From Roseomonas nitratireducens (lineage in GTDB: Bacteria > Pseudomonadota > Alphaproteobacteria > Acetobacterales > Acetobacteraceae): a stretch of DNA of 64,000 nucleotides. The stretch is from contig NZ_JAGIYZ010000011.1 of assembly GCF_017813355.1 (NCBI RefSeq), positions 108,051 through 172,050 on the forward strand, in the 5' to 3' direction. The notes below the pieces were generated by a model, which was not told the origin of the DNA, did not search any database, and was given only the letters and a program-made list of their open reading frames with translations. Of the stretch, positions 15,961-23,611 are shown in pieces (position 1 is the stretch's first letter; each line of letters opens with the position of its first letter). The position numbers were made by a program, and so were the translations under genes.

Positions 15961-16641
15961 ATGACGACGCGCCTCGCCGCCTTCCTTGCGCTGCTGCTCC
16001 TCGCCATGCCGGCCCGGGGCGAGGAGCGCTGCCCGCGCCGGGCGAATGTCGATTGCGCGGGCGCGATGCGCGCGGTCGACGCGGCGATCGCCGCCGATCC
16101 CTGGCTTGCGATCCTCGATCAGGCGCGGGCCATGCGGCTCGAGGAACTCGGGCGCCTGCTGGATGCGGACAGCGCGGCCGCACTCCGGCGCCAGGATGCC
16201 ACCTGGCGGCGCAGCCTGTCGCGCCACCTGTTCTTCCGCCCGGATGGCAGCCTGGACGAGACCGACCCGCGCGCCATGCTGCGCGGATCGATGGAGTTCT
16301 GGCTCATGCGGCTGATGCGCGTGCAGCACGAGCCGTCCTGGCGCATCGGCGGCGTCTGGTTCGGCGTGCAGGGGCAGGTGGCCGTGGCCGAGGCCGGCCG
16401 GGGGCGGCATCGCATCGAGGCCAACACGGCGGACGTGTTCCACGTCGCCTGGACCTGTGAGTACGAGGGGGAGGGGGAGAGCCACCGCGAGGATTGGCTT
16501 GAGACCGCGGATGGCGCGCTGGAATTGCGGCGCGTCGGCAGCAGCCTGCGCCTCCGTGTGATCGGGCCGGCGCCGGTCGATTACTGCGGCGCAGCCGGCA
16601 GCGTGGCCGGCGTCTATTTCCGCATCGGCGACGCGGACTGA
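15961..16641 (+). CDS. Periplasmic LprI/DUF1311-like protein
   Basis: 226 residues with a Sec signal (MTTRLAAFLALLLLAMPARG, cleaved near residue 20). The mature start, CPRRANVDCAGAMRAVDAAIAADPWLAILDQARAM..EELGRLL, follows the pattern of the lysozyme-inhibitor-like LprI/DUF1311 domain (Cys, Ala-x-x-x-[EV]xxI, DPxLaxLD), though the second usual cysteine is replaced by Ala. The C-terminal half is a beta-rich domain of unknown kind (WTCEYEGEGESHREDW). The ATG at 15961 was preferred over one six codons earlier because it begins the signal peptide. It ends seven bases from the convergent DUF3574 gene. Confidence 0.6.
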   Translation: MTTRLAAFLALLLLAMPARGEERCPRRANVDCAGAMRAVDAAIAADPWLAILDQARAMRLEELGRLLDADSAAALRRQDATWRRSLSRHLFFRPDGSLDETDPRAMLRGSMEFWLMRLMRVQHEPSWRIGGVWFGVQGQVAVAEAGRGRHRIEANTADVFHVAWTCEYEGEGESHREDWLETADGALELRRVGSSLRLRVIGPAPVDYCGAAGSVAGVYFRIGDAD

Positions 16642-16648
16642 GGCCCGC

Positions 16649-17059
16649 TCAGAAGGCCACGCAGGCGCTGCGATGGACCGTCAGCACGGATTGCTGGCGG
16701 AAGCGGCGCTTCCATTCCTCCTCGACCGGGCGGAGGCGGGCGCGCGCCGTGGCGGCGTCCTGGCCGGGCAGGATGAGGACCAGCACCTTGCTGTCTTCCT
16801 GCAGGATGCGCCCTTCGCGGCTGCGCCACTGGCCGCGCCCGTCGAGCGCGGTCAGCCCGTCCGGGAAGGCGGGGGTGACGGTATCGGCGAGGAAGGCGCG
16901 CCACTCGGCCTCGCTGACCGGCGCGCGGTCCCGCACATTCCGGCCGAAATAGGCCTCGGAGACGGTCGCCGCCTCGGTGCCCGGCGGGCAGGCGGGCGGC
17001 GGCGCGGCGCAGGCGGCGGCCAGGGCGGGCAGCAGCAGCGCGGCAAACCTCCGCGCCAT
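16649..17059 (-). CDS. DUF3574 lipoprotein
   Basis: 136 residues. The signal ends in a lipobox (LAAACAAP), so it is probably a lipoprotein. The mature part is a clear DUF3574: EAYFGRN, VSEAEWRAFLADTVTPAFPDGLT, GQWRS, EDSKVLVLI. The family's role is unknown. It sits four bases after a paralogous gene of identical length and ends the leftward glycolipid operon. Met at 17059 was chosen because it immediately precedes the signal (MARRFAALLLP). Confidence 0.82.
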   Translation of the reverse strand: MARRFAALLLPALAAACAAPPPACPPGTEAATVSEAYFGRNVRDRAPVSEAEWRAFLADTVTPAFPDGLTALDGRGQWRSREGRILQEDSKVLVLILPGQDAATARARLRPVEEEWKRRFRQQSVLTVHRSACVAF

Positions 17060-17063
17060 GGCG

Positions 17064-17474
17064 CTAGCGCACGGCAATGCACACCGGGAGCAGGCGGGCC
17101 TCGACCGGCGCTTCGGGAAAGCGGGCGGTCCAGGCGCGGATCACGGATTGGACTTCCGGCGGCAGGGCGGGCGGCGCGTCGGGGCTCCAGCTGGCGCGGA
17201 CCTCGGCGAAGACGGCGCGAATGCGCTGCGGGCGCGGCCGCGTCACCGGCGGCTCGTCGCGTTCGGTGATCCGGCTGCGCAGCACGGGGTCCAGGATGTC
17301 GCTGCGGAAGGTCCGCCACTGGGCGTCGGTCACGTCGTCGCCATTGGGCAGCAGGAGGCCGAAGCGCAGCTCGGCGAGGACGCCCGCGCGCGTGCCCGGC
17401 TCGCAGGGCGTCATGGCGCGCGCCGTGGCGGGCAGGAGCACCCCACCCAGCAGCAGGATGCCCCGACGCCTCAT
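17064..17474 (-). CDS. Secreted DUF3574-like protein
   Basis: 136 residues with a signal peptide (MRRRGILLLGGVLLPATARA). The sequence ELRFGLLLPNGDDVTDAQWRTFRSDILDPVL aligns with the DUF3574 pattern YFGxN-x-VSEAEW-x-F-x-x-x-x-x-P, but it is more diverged and lacks a lipobox. It is a tandem partner of the next gene, of the same length, perhaps an old duplication. Its ATG overlaps the stop of the SMR-type gene (ATGA), so it is translated from the glycosyltransferase operon. Confidence 0.6.
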   Translation of the reverse strand: MRRRGILLLGGVLLPATARAMTPCEPGTRAGVLAELRFGLLLPNGDDVTDAQWRTFRSDILDPVLRSRITERDEPPVTRPRPQRIRAVFAEVRASWSPDAPPALPPEVQSVIRAWTARFPEAPVEARLLPVCIAVR

Positions 17475-17821
17475 GCCGTGGTCGCCAGCAGCACGACGCC
17501 GGCCGAGATCAGCGCGATGGCCGCGATCTTGGCCGCGCCGAGGCTTTCCCCGAACACCGCCCAGCCGACGATGGCGATGACGACGTAGGAGGCGGCGGTG
17601 CAGGGCAGCGCCACGCTCATCGGGATCTTTCGAAGCGCCACGATGTAGAGAAGCGCCGCGCCGCCGTAGCAGACCAGGCCGATCATCGTCGCCGGCCGGA
17701 ACAGCTGGTGGATGAAGCCGCCGGCGGCCTCCACCGCGTCGTTCGCGCCGGACTTCAGCAGCAGCTGCCCGACCAGGGAGGTCGTGATCGCGGCGGCCAA
17801 CGCCAACCAATAGGGCATCAT
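17471..17821 (-). CDS. SMR-superfamily four-helix protein (ArnE-like)
   Basis: 116 residues, four hydrophobic helices. MMPYWLALAAAITTSLVGQLLLK aligns with EmrE, but the proton-coupling Glu14 of drug exporters is a serine/threonine here, as in the ArnE/ArnF subgroup that flips undecaprenyl-phosphate-linked sugar. The ATG overlaps the stop of the ArnC-like GT2 gene by four bases, which supports a role in moving that enzyme's lipid-linked product across the inner membrane. A half-size EamA transporter is the alternative description. Confidence 0.78.
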   Translation of the reverse strand: MMPYWLALAAAITTSLVGQLLLKSGANDAVEAAGGFIHQLFRPATMIGLVCYGGAALLYIVALRKIPMSVALPCTAASYVVIAIVGWAVFGESLGAAKIAAIALISAGVVLLATTA

Positions 17822-18801
17822 GCCGGCGGGTCCTTGGCCGCGATCACCTGCCGTACCACGCCCTGCGGCTTGCCGTTGGCCGACATGAAGGCGCGCCCGA
17901 CATATTCCCCGAGCACGCCGAGGATCAGGAACTGCACCCCCGCGATCAGCAGGGTGACGGTCATCAGCGAGGCCCAGCCGGAGGGAGTCTCGCCCACCAG
18001 CGCCTCGAAGATCACATAGGCGGCGGCGAACAGCCCGAGCACGCCCATCGCGACGCCGGCCAGCACCGCAAGCCGCAGCGGCAGGACCGAGAAATTGGTC
18101 GCGAGGTTCAGCCAGAGCCGGATCAGCCGCCGCAGCGTATAGTTGGACCGGCCCTCGGCGCGCGCGAAGTGCTTCACCTCGATGCTGTCGAGCCGCTGCG
18201 TCACCTGCATCAGCAGCCCGTCCACATAGGGGTAGGGGCCGCGATACTTCACCACCTCGGCCACCGCGAGGGCCGACATGCAGCGGAAGGAGGACAAGTA
18301 GAGCCCCTTCGGCTTGTCCATCAGCTGGTCGGCCACCCAGTTGGCGAAGCGGCTGCCGATGTTGCGCCAGCCCTCGTGCTCCTTCACCGCGTAGCGGGTG
18401 TAGACCACGTCGAAGCCGCCGCGGCGGGCGTGGTCGTACAGCTTGATGACCTCCTCCGGCGGGTTCTGGAGGTCGTCGTCCATGGTGATGACGAAGGCGC
18501 CGCGCGCGTGGCGGAGCCCGGTCATCACCGCGTTGTGCTCGCCGAAGTTCCGGGCGTGCTCGATATAGGTCAGCGGGACGGTCGCGGTCCGCGCCAGCTC
18601 CCGGCAGACATCCCCGGAATTGTCCGGGCTGCCGTCATTGACCAGCACGATCTCGATCCCGCCTTCGGGCGTGAGCTTGGACAGCTCGGCCACGAGGGTG
18701 CCGACGGTGGCCGCGCCGCGATAGACCGGCACGACGATGGACAGGCCGACCGGGTGCGAGGCCCCGGCCGCTTGGGTGGACATGGAAGGCGTCTCCGACA
18801 T
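17818..18801 (-). CDS. ArnC/DPM1-type polyprenyl-phosphate glycosyltransferase
   Basis: 327 residues. GT-A domain: SIVVPVYRGAATVGTLVAEL (~21), VLVNDGSPDNS, the metal site TMDDDLQNPPE (~110), then the GQ-type QDRS-like region. Two C-terminal membrane helices (~235-258 and ~270-295, ILGVLGEYVGRAF) match undecaprenyl-phosphate sugar transferases such as ArnC and bactoprenol glucosyltransferase GtrB. It should load a sugar onto undecaprenyl phosphate at the cytosolic face. It is one base from the methyltransferase gene and overlaps the SMR gene, so the three are one unit. Confidence 0.9.
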   Translation of the reverse strand: MSETPSMSTQAAGASHPVGLSIVVPVYRGAATVGTLVAELSKLTPEGGIEIVLVNDGSPDNSGDVCRELARTATVPLTYIEHARNFGEHNAVMTGLRHARGAFVITMDDDLQNPPEEVIKLYDHARRGGFDVVYTRYAVKEHEGWRNIGSRFANWVADQLMDKPKGLYLSSFRCMSALAVAEVVKYRGPYPYVDGLLMQVTQRLDSIEVKHFARAEGRSNYTLRRLIRLWLNLATNFSVLPLRLAVLAGVAMGVLGLFAAAYVIFEALVGETPSGWASLMTVTLLIAGVQFLILGVLGEYVGRAFMSANGKPQGVVRQVIAAKDPPA

Positions 18802-19530
18802 TCAGGGCCTTGTGGCGAGCAGCAGGATGGAACCCCCGGCAGGATAGCGCAGGCCGAGGCGCGCGAGGCCGCGCTCGACGGCCGTGACGCCATGCAGCGT
18901 CGCGTCCAGCCAGGGGGGGAAGTCGTGCACGTCGCTTTCCGCCTTCTCGTCCGCGCGCAGCACCTTGCGCTGCAGGACCATGAGGGGGAGCAGCAGGGCG
19001 TTCCAGTAGCGCGCCTCGATGGCGGCGAAGCCGGCGGCGGCCAGCATCGCTCGCGCGCCGCCGGCGGTGAAGCGCCGGGTGTTGTGGACGCGGATGTCGT
19101 GCGCCGAATGCAGCCAGTCATAGGCCGGGAGGTTCAGCACCAGCGTCCCCCCGGGGGCGAGCACGCGGCGGAACTCGGCCAGCGCCGCGTCCGGGTCGAC
19201 CGCGCGGTGGCAGAGCACGTCGCAGGATGCGAGCGCGGCGAAGGCGCCGTCGGCGAAGGGCAGCCGGTTCGCATCCCCCGCCGCGGCCAGCGCGCCGGAC
19301 TTGGCCGTGGCGCGCGCGGCGGCCGAAGGGTTGAAGTCGAGGCCGACCAGCGGCCGGCCGAGTGCGGCGAGCCGCCGCAACAGCCCGCCCGTGCCGCAGC
19401 CGGCATCGAGCAGCGCCCCCGCCGGGCCGGGTCGGCGGGCAAGCGCGTCCAGCACGCGGGCATGGAGGGCGCGGTACCACCACATGCGCTCCTCCGCCGC
19501 GTCCATCAATTCGTATTCGGCGGGTTCCAC
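18802..19530 (-). CDS. Class I SAM-dependent methyltransferase
   Basis: About 242 residues from a GTG at 19530 (VEPAEYELMDAAEERMWWYR, the usual YELMxxxExxxWWYR start of this family). The ATG at 19506 (MDAAEERM) is the alternative. Motif I LLDAGCGTGGLLRRLA (~35), acidic LVGLDFNP, then DANRLPFADGAF and VLAPGGTLVLNLPAYDWL mark a Rossmann methyltransferase. It heads the lipid-linked sugar operon and probably methylates a glycan precursor or a lipid. It diverges from the EamA genes across 173 bases that should contain both promoters. Confidence 0.85.
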   Translation of the reverse strand: MEPAEYELMDAAEERMWWYRALHARVLDALARRPGPAGALLDAGCGTGGLLRRLAALGRPLVGLDFNPSAAARATAKSGALAAAGDANRLPFADGAFAALASCDVLCHRAVDPDAALAEFRRVLAPGGTLVLNLPAYDWLHSAHDIRVHNTRRFTAGGARAMLAAAGFAAIEARYWNALLLPLMVLQRKVLRADEKAESDVHDFPPWLDATLHGVTAVERGLARLGLRYPAGGSILLLATRP

Positions 19531-19703
19531 GCGGGGCGTTGTCGCATCGCAGCAAGGCGGGATGATGGCGGCAGGCCGCGTGCGCGCGGCATGGCAGGCC
19601 AGGGTGCCTTGCGCGTCATTCGTGTTGCACCGGCGCGCCAAGGCCGCGAGGATCGCATCCCAGATGAACCAGATACGACAGCCCGGGACTGCCAGCGCCG
19701 CCG

Positions 19704-20636
19704 ATGGCTGACAATGCGCCGGCCCGAATGCACGGTCTCAGCGTGCCGACGGGCGCCGAGGCGGTCCGGGGCATCCTCCTGATCCTGCTGGCCTACCTCG
19801 TCATCACCGGCGCGGACGTGGCCGTGAAATGGGCGCTGCCCGAGGTCGGAGTCGCCGTCTCGATGATCGCGCGCGGCGTCGTCGGCGCTTCCTTCGTGCT
19901 GCTGATCACGCGCGGGCGGGGCATCGCGCCGGTGAACCGGCGGCTGCTGGCCACGCGCGGGCTGCTGCACTGCGCCGTCTCGGCCACCTGGTACTGGGCC
20001 TGGCTGTCGGGGATGTCGCTGGTCGATTCCTACGCCATCGCCGCGGCCGCGCCGCTGATGATGACGGTGCTCGCCATCCCGCTGCTGGGGGAGAAGGTGG
20101 GCTGGCGGCGCTGGACCTCGACCGCCGTCGGCTTCGCCGGCGTGATGTTCATGCTGCAGCCGGAAGGCGACCTCTGGCGGTTCGAGACGCCCTTCCTGCT
20201 GGTCGCCGTCATCGCCATGGCGGTCACGCGCATCTGGACCCGCGTGCTGTCGGCCACCGACGGCCCGGCCGCGGTCGCCTTCTGGCTGATGGTCGCGCAT
20301 ATCCCGGTGGGCATCGCGCTGCTGCCCGTCTTTCCGCCGCCGGGCGCCTTCCCGACCATGGGGGTGGTGCTGGCGCTGGTGTTCTTCGGCGCGGCGAACG
20401 CCATCGCGCATATCCTGTTCGCGCGCGCCTTCGCCCTGGCGCCGGTCTCGGCCCTCGCGCCCTACGAATACTCGCCGCTGCTGCTCGGCGGCATCCTCGG
20501 CTTCCTGATCTGGGCCGAGGTGCCGGCCTGGACCACCATCGCGGGCGCCGTCATCGTCATCGCCGCCGGGCTGTACAACCTGCACCGCGAAAGGGTGCGG
20601 CGGGAGGCGGAGCGCAAGCGCGACCGCGGGGGCTGA
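19704..20636 (+). CDS. EamA/DMT-family transporter
   Basis: 310 residues, ten predicted helices made from two EamA repeats (GADVAVKWALPEVGVAVSMIARGV in the first, AANAIAHILFARAFALAPVSALAPYEYSPLL in the second). A drug/metabolite exporter of the inner membrane with unknown substrate. Its TGA overlaps the ATG of a second EamA gene (TGATG), and the hydrolase gene follows in the same way. The basic tail (RERVRREAERKRDR) should lie in the cytoplasm. Confidence 0.87.
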   Translation: MADNAPARMHGLSVPTGAEAVRGILLILLAYLVITGADVAVKWALPEVGVAVSMIARGVVGASFVLLITRGRGIAPVNRRLLATRGLLHCAVSATWYWAWLSGMSLVDSYAIAAAAPLMMTVLAIPLLGEKVGWRRWTSTAVGFAGVMFMLQPEGDLWRFETPFLLVAVIAMAVTRIWTRVLSATDGPAAVAFWLMVAHIPVGIALLPVFPPPGAFPTMGVVLALVFFGAANAIAHILFARAFALAPVSALAPYEYSPLLLGGILGFLIWAEVPAWTTIAGAVIVIAAGLYNLHRERVRREAERKRDRGG

Positions 20637-21544
20637 TGGCGCTGCGCCACGACATCCGCCGCGGCGCGCTGCTGATGCTGGGCGCGACGGCGCTGTTCAC
20701 CATCATGTCGGCGATCATCAAGGGGATCTCCGACCAGATCCATTTCGTCGAGACGATGTTCTTCCGCTCGGCCTTCGCCCTGCCGGTGATGTTCGTGATC
20801 GCCGCGCGCGGGCGGGACTGGGGGCTGCTGCGCACCAGGCGCTTCCCCGGCCACCTGGTGCGCGCCTTCACCGGGACCATGGCGCAGGGCTGTTCTTTCT
20901 ACGCCCTGACCGTCCTGCCGCTGGCCGAGCAGACGGCGCTGACCTACACCACGCCGCTTTTCGTCACCCTGCTGTCCATCCCCTTCCTGGGCGAGAAGGT
21001 CGGCATCCATCGCTGGTCCGCCGTGCTGTTCGGCTTCGGCGGCATCCTGGTGATCGCGCTGGGGGAGGGCGCCTTCCAGGGTGGCGGGCCGCCCGACCGC
21101 GCCGTCGCGATCGGCATGGGCGTCGCGGTCGCCCAAGGCGTCTGGTCGGCCATGACCACGCTTCTGGTGCGCAGCCTGTCCGCGACCGAAAGCTCGGCCA
21201 CCATCGTGCTCTGGCAGTCCCTGCTCATGACCGCCTTCACCCTGGTGGCGCTGCCCTTCTTCTGGACCACGCCGAGCCTTGTCGAGTTCGCGCTGCTGAT
21301 CCTGATCGGCCTGGTCGGCGGCGTGGCGCAGGTGATGCTGACGGAAGCCTATGCCTCGGCGCAGGTCTCGGCGCTCGGGCCCTATTCCTACACCTCGATC
21401 CTGTGGTCGGTGGCGATCGGCTGGGTGGCCTTCTCGGACGCGCCGACCTGGAGCACGCTGGCCGGCGCGGCGCTGATCGTCGCCTCGGGCCTCTATATCC
21501 TGCACCGGGAACTCAAGCGCGCGGCGCAGCGGAGGAAGCAGTGA
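20636..21544 (+). CDS. EamA/DMT-family transporter
   Basis: 302 residues, ten helices in two EamA halves; HDIRRGALLMLGATALFTIMS and PLAEQTALTYTTPLFVTLLSIPFLGEKVG are typical. It is a paralogue of the preceding gene, sharing PxxGEKVG and YxxSxxxAxLxP-type text, and the two may have arisen by duplication or form a heterodimer. It starts on the last base of its partner's stop codon and its own TGA overlaps the hydrolase GTG. Substrate unknown. Confidence 0.87.
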   Translation: MALRHDIRRGALLMLGATALFTIMSAIIKGISDQIHFVETMFFRSAFALPVMFVIAARGRDWGLLRTRRFPGHLVRAFTGTMAQGCSFYALTVLPLAEQTALTYTTPLFVTLLSIPFLGEKVGIHRWSAVLFGFGGILVIALGEGAFQGGGPPDRAVAIGMGVAVAQGVWSAMTTLLVRSLSATESSATIVLWQSLLMTAFTLVALPFFWTTPSLVEFALLILIGLVGGVAQVMLTEAYASAQVSALGPYSYTSILWSVAIGWVAFSDAPTWSTLAGAALIVASGLYILHRELKRAAQRRKQ

Positions 21545-22431
21545 GCATCCCCTTCCTGAAGGACGACACCCTGCCGCCGGGAGAGGTCCAGCACGTGGCC
21601 CCCGGCATCCGCCGCATCCTGTGCGGCAATCCAGGGCCCTTCACCTTCCGCGGCACCAACACCTGGCTGGTCGGCGGCGGATCGTCGGTCGCGCTGATCG
21701 ACCCCGGCCCGGCGGATGAGGCGCATCTCGCCGCCATCCTGCGCGCGACGGCGGGGGAGCGGATCACGCACATCATCGTCTCCCACACCCATCGCGACCA
21801 TTCGCCGGGGGCGGCCGCGCTGCAGGCGGCGACCGGCGCGCCCACGCACGGCTTCGGCCCGCACATGACGCCGCCCGACCAGGGCGGCGAGGGGGGCGAC
21901 CACGCCTTCCGCCCGGACGTGACGATCGCCGACGGCGCGGCGGTGCAGGGTGCTGACTGGCGGCTGTCCGCGATCCATACGCCGGGCCATTGCGCAAACC
22001 ACCTGTGCTTCGCGCTCGAGGGCACGGGCGTGCTGTTCAGCGCCGACCACGTCATGTCCTGGTCGACCAGCGTGGTCAGCCCGCCGGATGGCGACATGGC
22101 GGCGTACATGGCCTCGCTCGCGCGACTCGCGGCGCGGGACGACCGGCTGTTCCTGCCCGGGCACGGGCCGCCGCTGCCCGACCCCGCGCCCTTCGTCGCC
22201 GCGCTGGCCGCGCACCGGCGGGAGAGGGAGGCGATGGTGGCCGACGCGCTGCGCCGCGCCGGGCGCGCGACGGCGCGCGAACTGGTCGCGCCGGTCTATG
22301 GGCCCTCGCTCGATGAGCGCCTGGTGCCGGCGGCGGCGCGCAGCCTGCTCGCGCACCTGATCAAGCTGGAGGGCGAGGGCGTGGCGACGCGCGAGGGCGA
22401 GCATTGGGAGATGAAGGGCGGGGGAGGGTGA
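21541..22431 (+). CDS. Metallo-beta-lactamase-fold hydrolase (LACTB2-like)
   Basis: 296 residues from a GTG that overlaps the EamA stop (GTGA). The zinc motif SHTHRDHSPGA (HxHxDH, ~78-88) is followed by HTPGHCANHLCF, FSADHVM and LPGHGPPL, giving the seven usual ligands. A C-terminal winged-helix-like tail (LAHLIKLEGEGVATREGEHWEM) is typical of LACTB2-like endoribonuclease/thioesterase proteins. The physiological substrate is unknown. The hairpin repeat copy 2 begins within its last codons. Confidence 0.88.
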   Translation: MSIPFLKDDTLPPGEVQHVAPGIRRILCGNPGPFTFRGTNTWLVGGGSSVALIDPGPADEAHLAAILRATAGERITHIIVSHTHRDHSPGAAALQAATGAPTHGFGPHMTPPDQGGEGGDHAFRPDVTIADGAAVQGADWRLSAIHTPGHCANHLCFALEGTGVLFSADHVMSWSTSVVSPPDGDMAAYMASLARLAARDDRLFLPGHGPPLPDPAPFVAALAAHRREREAMVADALRRAGRATARELVAPVYGPSLDERLVPAAARSLLAHLIKLEGEGVATREGEHWEMKGGGG

Positions 22432-22550
22432 ACCTCCCCCGCACCCCCTCCCCTTTTTCTATCTGTTGGGAACTGACAACCGAGGTCAGTTCCCAAACGA
22501 CAAAGAAGGTTGAGGGGGGCGAGGGGGGAGAAGTTCTCTTCTCCCCCCTC
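22424..22550. repeat. Dispersed hairpin repeat, copy 2 (inverse), terminator
   Basis: Fills the space between convergent genes. Stems: GGGGGAGG/CCTCCCCC around 22,421-22,440, a perfect 12-bp stem 22466-22477/22485-22496 (7-base loop), and a perfect 13-bp stem 22521-22533/22538-22550 with loop TTCT. The reverse complement carries the same blocks as copy 1 at 2868-2963, with the central 12-bp hairpin as an insertion specific to this copy. Very probably a bidirectional terminator. Confidence 0.8.
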
Positions 22551-22551
22551 T

Positions 22552-23016
22552 CTACAATGATGCTTCCGGGTCCAGCCTGATCACGTAGGACCGCCAATCC
22601 GCCCGCTCCGCGATCCGTTCATACAGCGCGATCGCCGCGCGGTCGGCCTCGGGCACGATCCAGCGCAGATGCGACCAGCCGCGCGCGCGGCCGAGGTCGG
22701 TGAGCGAGGCGACCAGCGCGCGCGCGATGCCGCGCCCGCGGCGGTCCGCGCGGACGAAGAGGTCGTCGAGCGCGCCGCAGCGCCGGGCGAAGACCGCCTC
22801 GGGCAGGTCGAAGAAGATGGCGAAGGCGATGATCTGCGCGCCCTCGGTCGCGGCGAGGATCTCGGTGCGCGGATCGGCGGCGAGCAGTGCAGCGGCCTCG
22901 GCGCCTGGCGCGGGGCGGCTGCCGGCGAGGGTGGCGCGCATCTCCGCCGCATAGGCTTCGAGCAGCGGGGCGAGGCGATGGCGCTCGGCCGGGGGAAGGG
23001 GCGTGATCGCGGTCAT
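22552..23016 (-). CDS. GNAT-family N-acetyltransferase
   Basis: 154 residues. The acetyl-CoA site is LDDLFVRADRRGRGIARALVASL (R/Q-x-x-G-x-G/A reads RRGRGIA, ~90-105), with a following helix and WIVPEADRAAIALYERI. Substrate unknown; small-molecule amine acetylation is likely. The ATG at 23016 aligns with the domain start (MTAITPLPPAERHRLAPLLEAYA). Its stop is two bases from the hairpin repeat. Confidence 0.88.
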   Translation of the reverse strand: MTAITPLPPAERHRLAPLLEAYAAEMRATLAGSRPAPGAEAAALLAADPRTEILAATEGAQIIAFAIFFDLPEAVFARRCGALDDLFVRADRRGRGIARALVASLTDLGRARGWSHLRWIVPEADRAAIALYERIAERADWRSYVIRLDPEASL

Positions 23017-23089
23017 GGCGTGGGCTGGATGCGAAAAGGGCGCCGCCCGCATCGCGGACGGCGCCCCCTCGCCGGGATCGGCGTCGACG

Positions 23090-23611
23090 TCAGCTCGACG
23101 GGGTTTCCGTCGCGGCCGGCGCGGCGGCAGCGGCGGCGGCGCGCTTCGCGGCGCGGGTCGCGGCGGCCTTCTTCGCGGCTTCCGAGCGGGCCGAGGACTT
23201 CACGGCCGGCTTCTTGGCGGCGGCCTTCTTCGGCGCGGCCTTCTTCGCGGCCGGCTTCTTGGCGGCGGCCTTCTTCGGCGCGGCCTTCTTCACCGCCTTC
23301 TTCGCGGCGGGCTTCTTCGCGGCGGCCTTCTTCGCGGCCGGCTTCTTGGCGGCGGCCTTCTTCGGCGCGGCCTTCTTCACCGCCTTCTTCGCGGCGGGCT
23401 TCTTCGCGGCGGCCTTCTTGGCAGCCGGCTTCTTCTTGGCGGCGGCCTTCTTGGCGGCGGGCTTCTTCGCCGCGGCCTTCTTCGCGGCCGGCTTGCGCTT
23501 CGGCGCGGCCTTCTTCTTGGCGGGCGCCTTCTTCTTCGCGGCGGCCATGGCCATCGCCTGGGCGCGGGGCTCGGCGCCCTCGGCTTCGACGGTCTCGATG
23601 ATGTCGGTCAT
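23090..23611 (-). CDS. Histone H1-like nucleoid protein (AlgP/Hc1-type Lys/Ala/Pro repeats)
   Basis: 173 residues. After an acidic/neutral 20-residue start (MTDIIETVEAEGAEPRAQA) nearly the whole chain is AAKKxAPAKK/AAKKPAAKKAVKKAAPKK repeats, the composition of bacterial histone-H1-like proteins and the AlgP and PhaF C-terminal tails. It should bind DNA non-specifically and compact the nucleoid or act as a regulator. A 29-residue period is visible twice (see repeat). No globular domain is present. Upstream lies a 680-base gene-free stretch. Confidence 0.85.
   Translation of the reverse strand: MTDIIETVEAEGAEPRAQAMAMAAAKKKAPAKKKAAPKRKPAAKKAAAKKPAAKKAAAKKKPAAKKAAAKKPAAKKAVKKAAPKKAAAKKPAAKKAAAKKPAAKKAVKKAAPKKAAAKKPAAKKAAPKKAAAKKPAVKSSARSEAAKKAAATRAAKRAAAAAAAPAATETPSS
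23214..23430 (-). repeat. 87-bp coding tandem repeat in the H1-like gene
   Basis: The block coding KKPAAKKAVKKAAPKKAAA + KKPAAKKAAA occurs twice in succession with almost identical bases (about 23,248-23,334 and 23,335-23,421), within a more degenerate 15-base lattice of KKAAx units. Length change by slippage would stay in frame. Confidence 0.7.
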
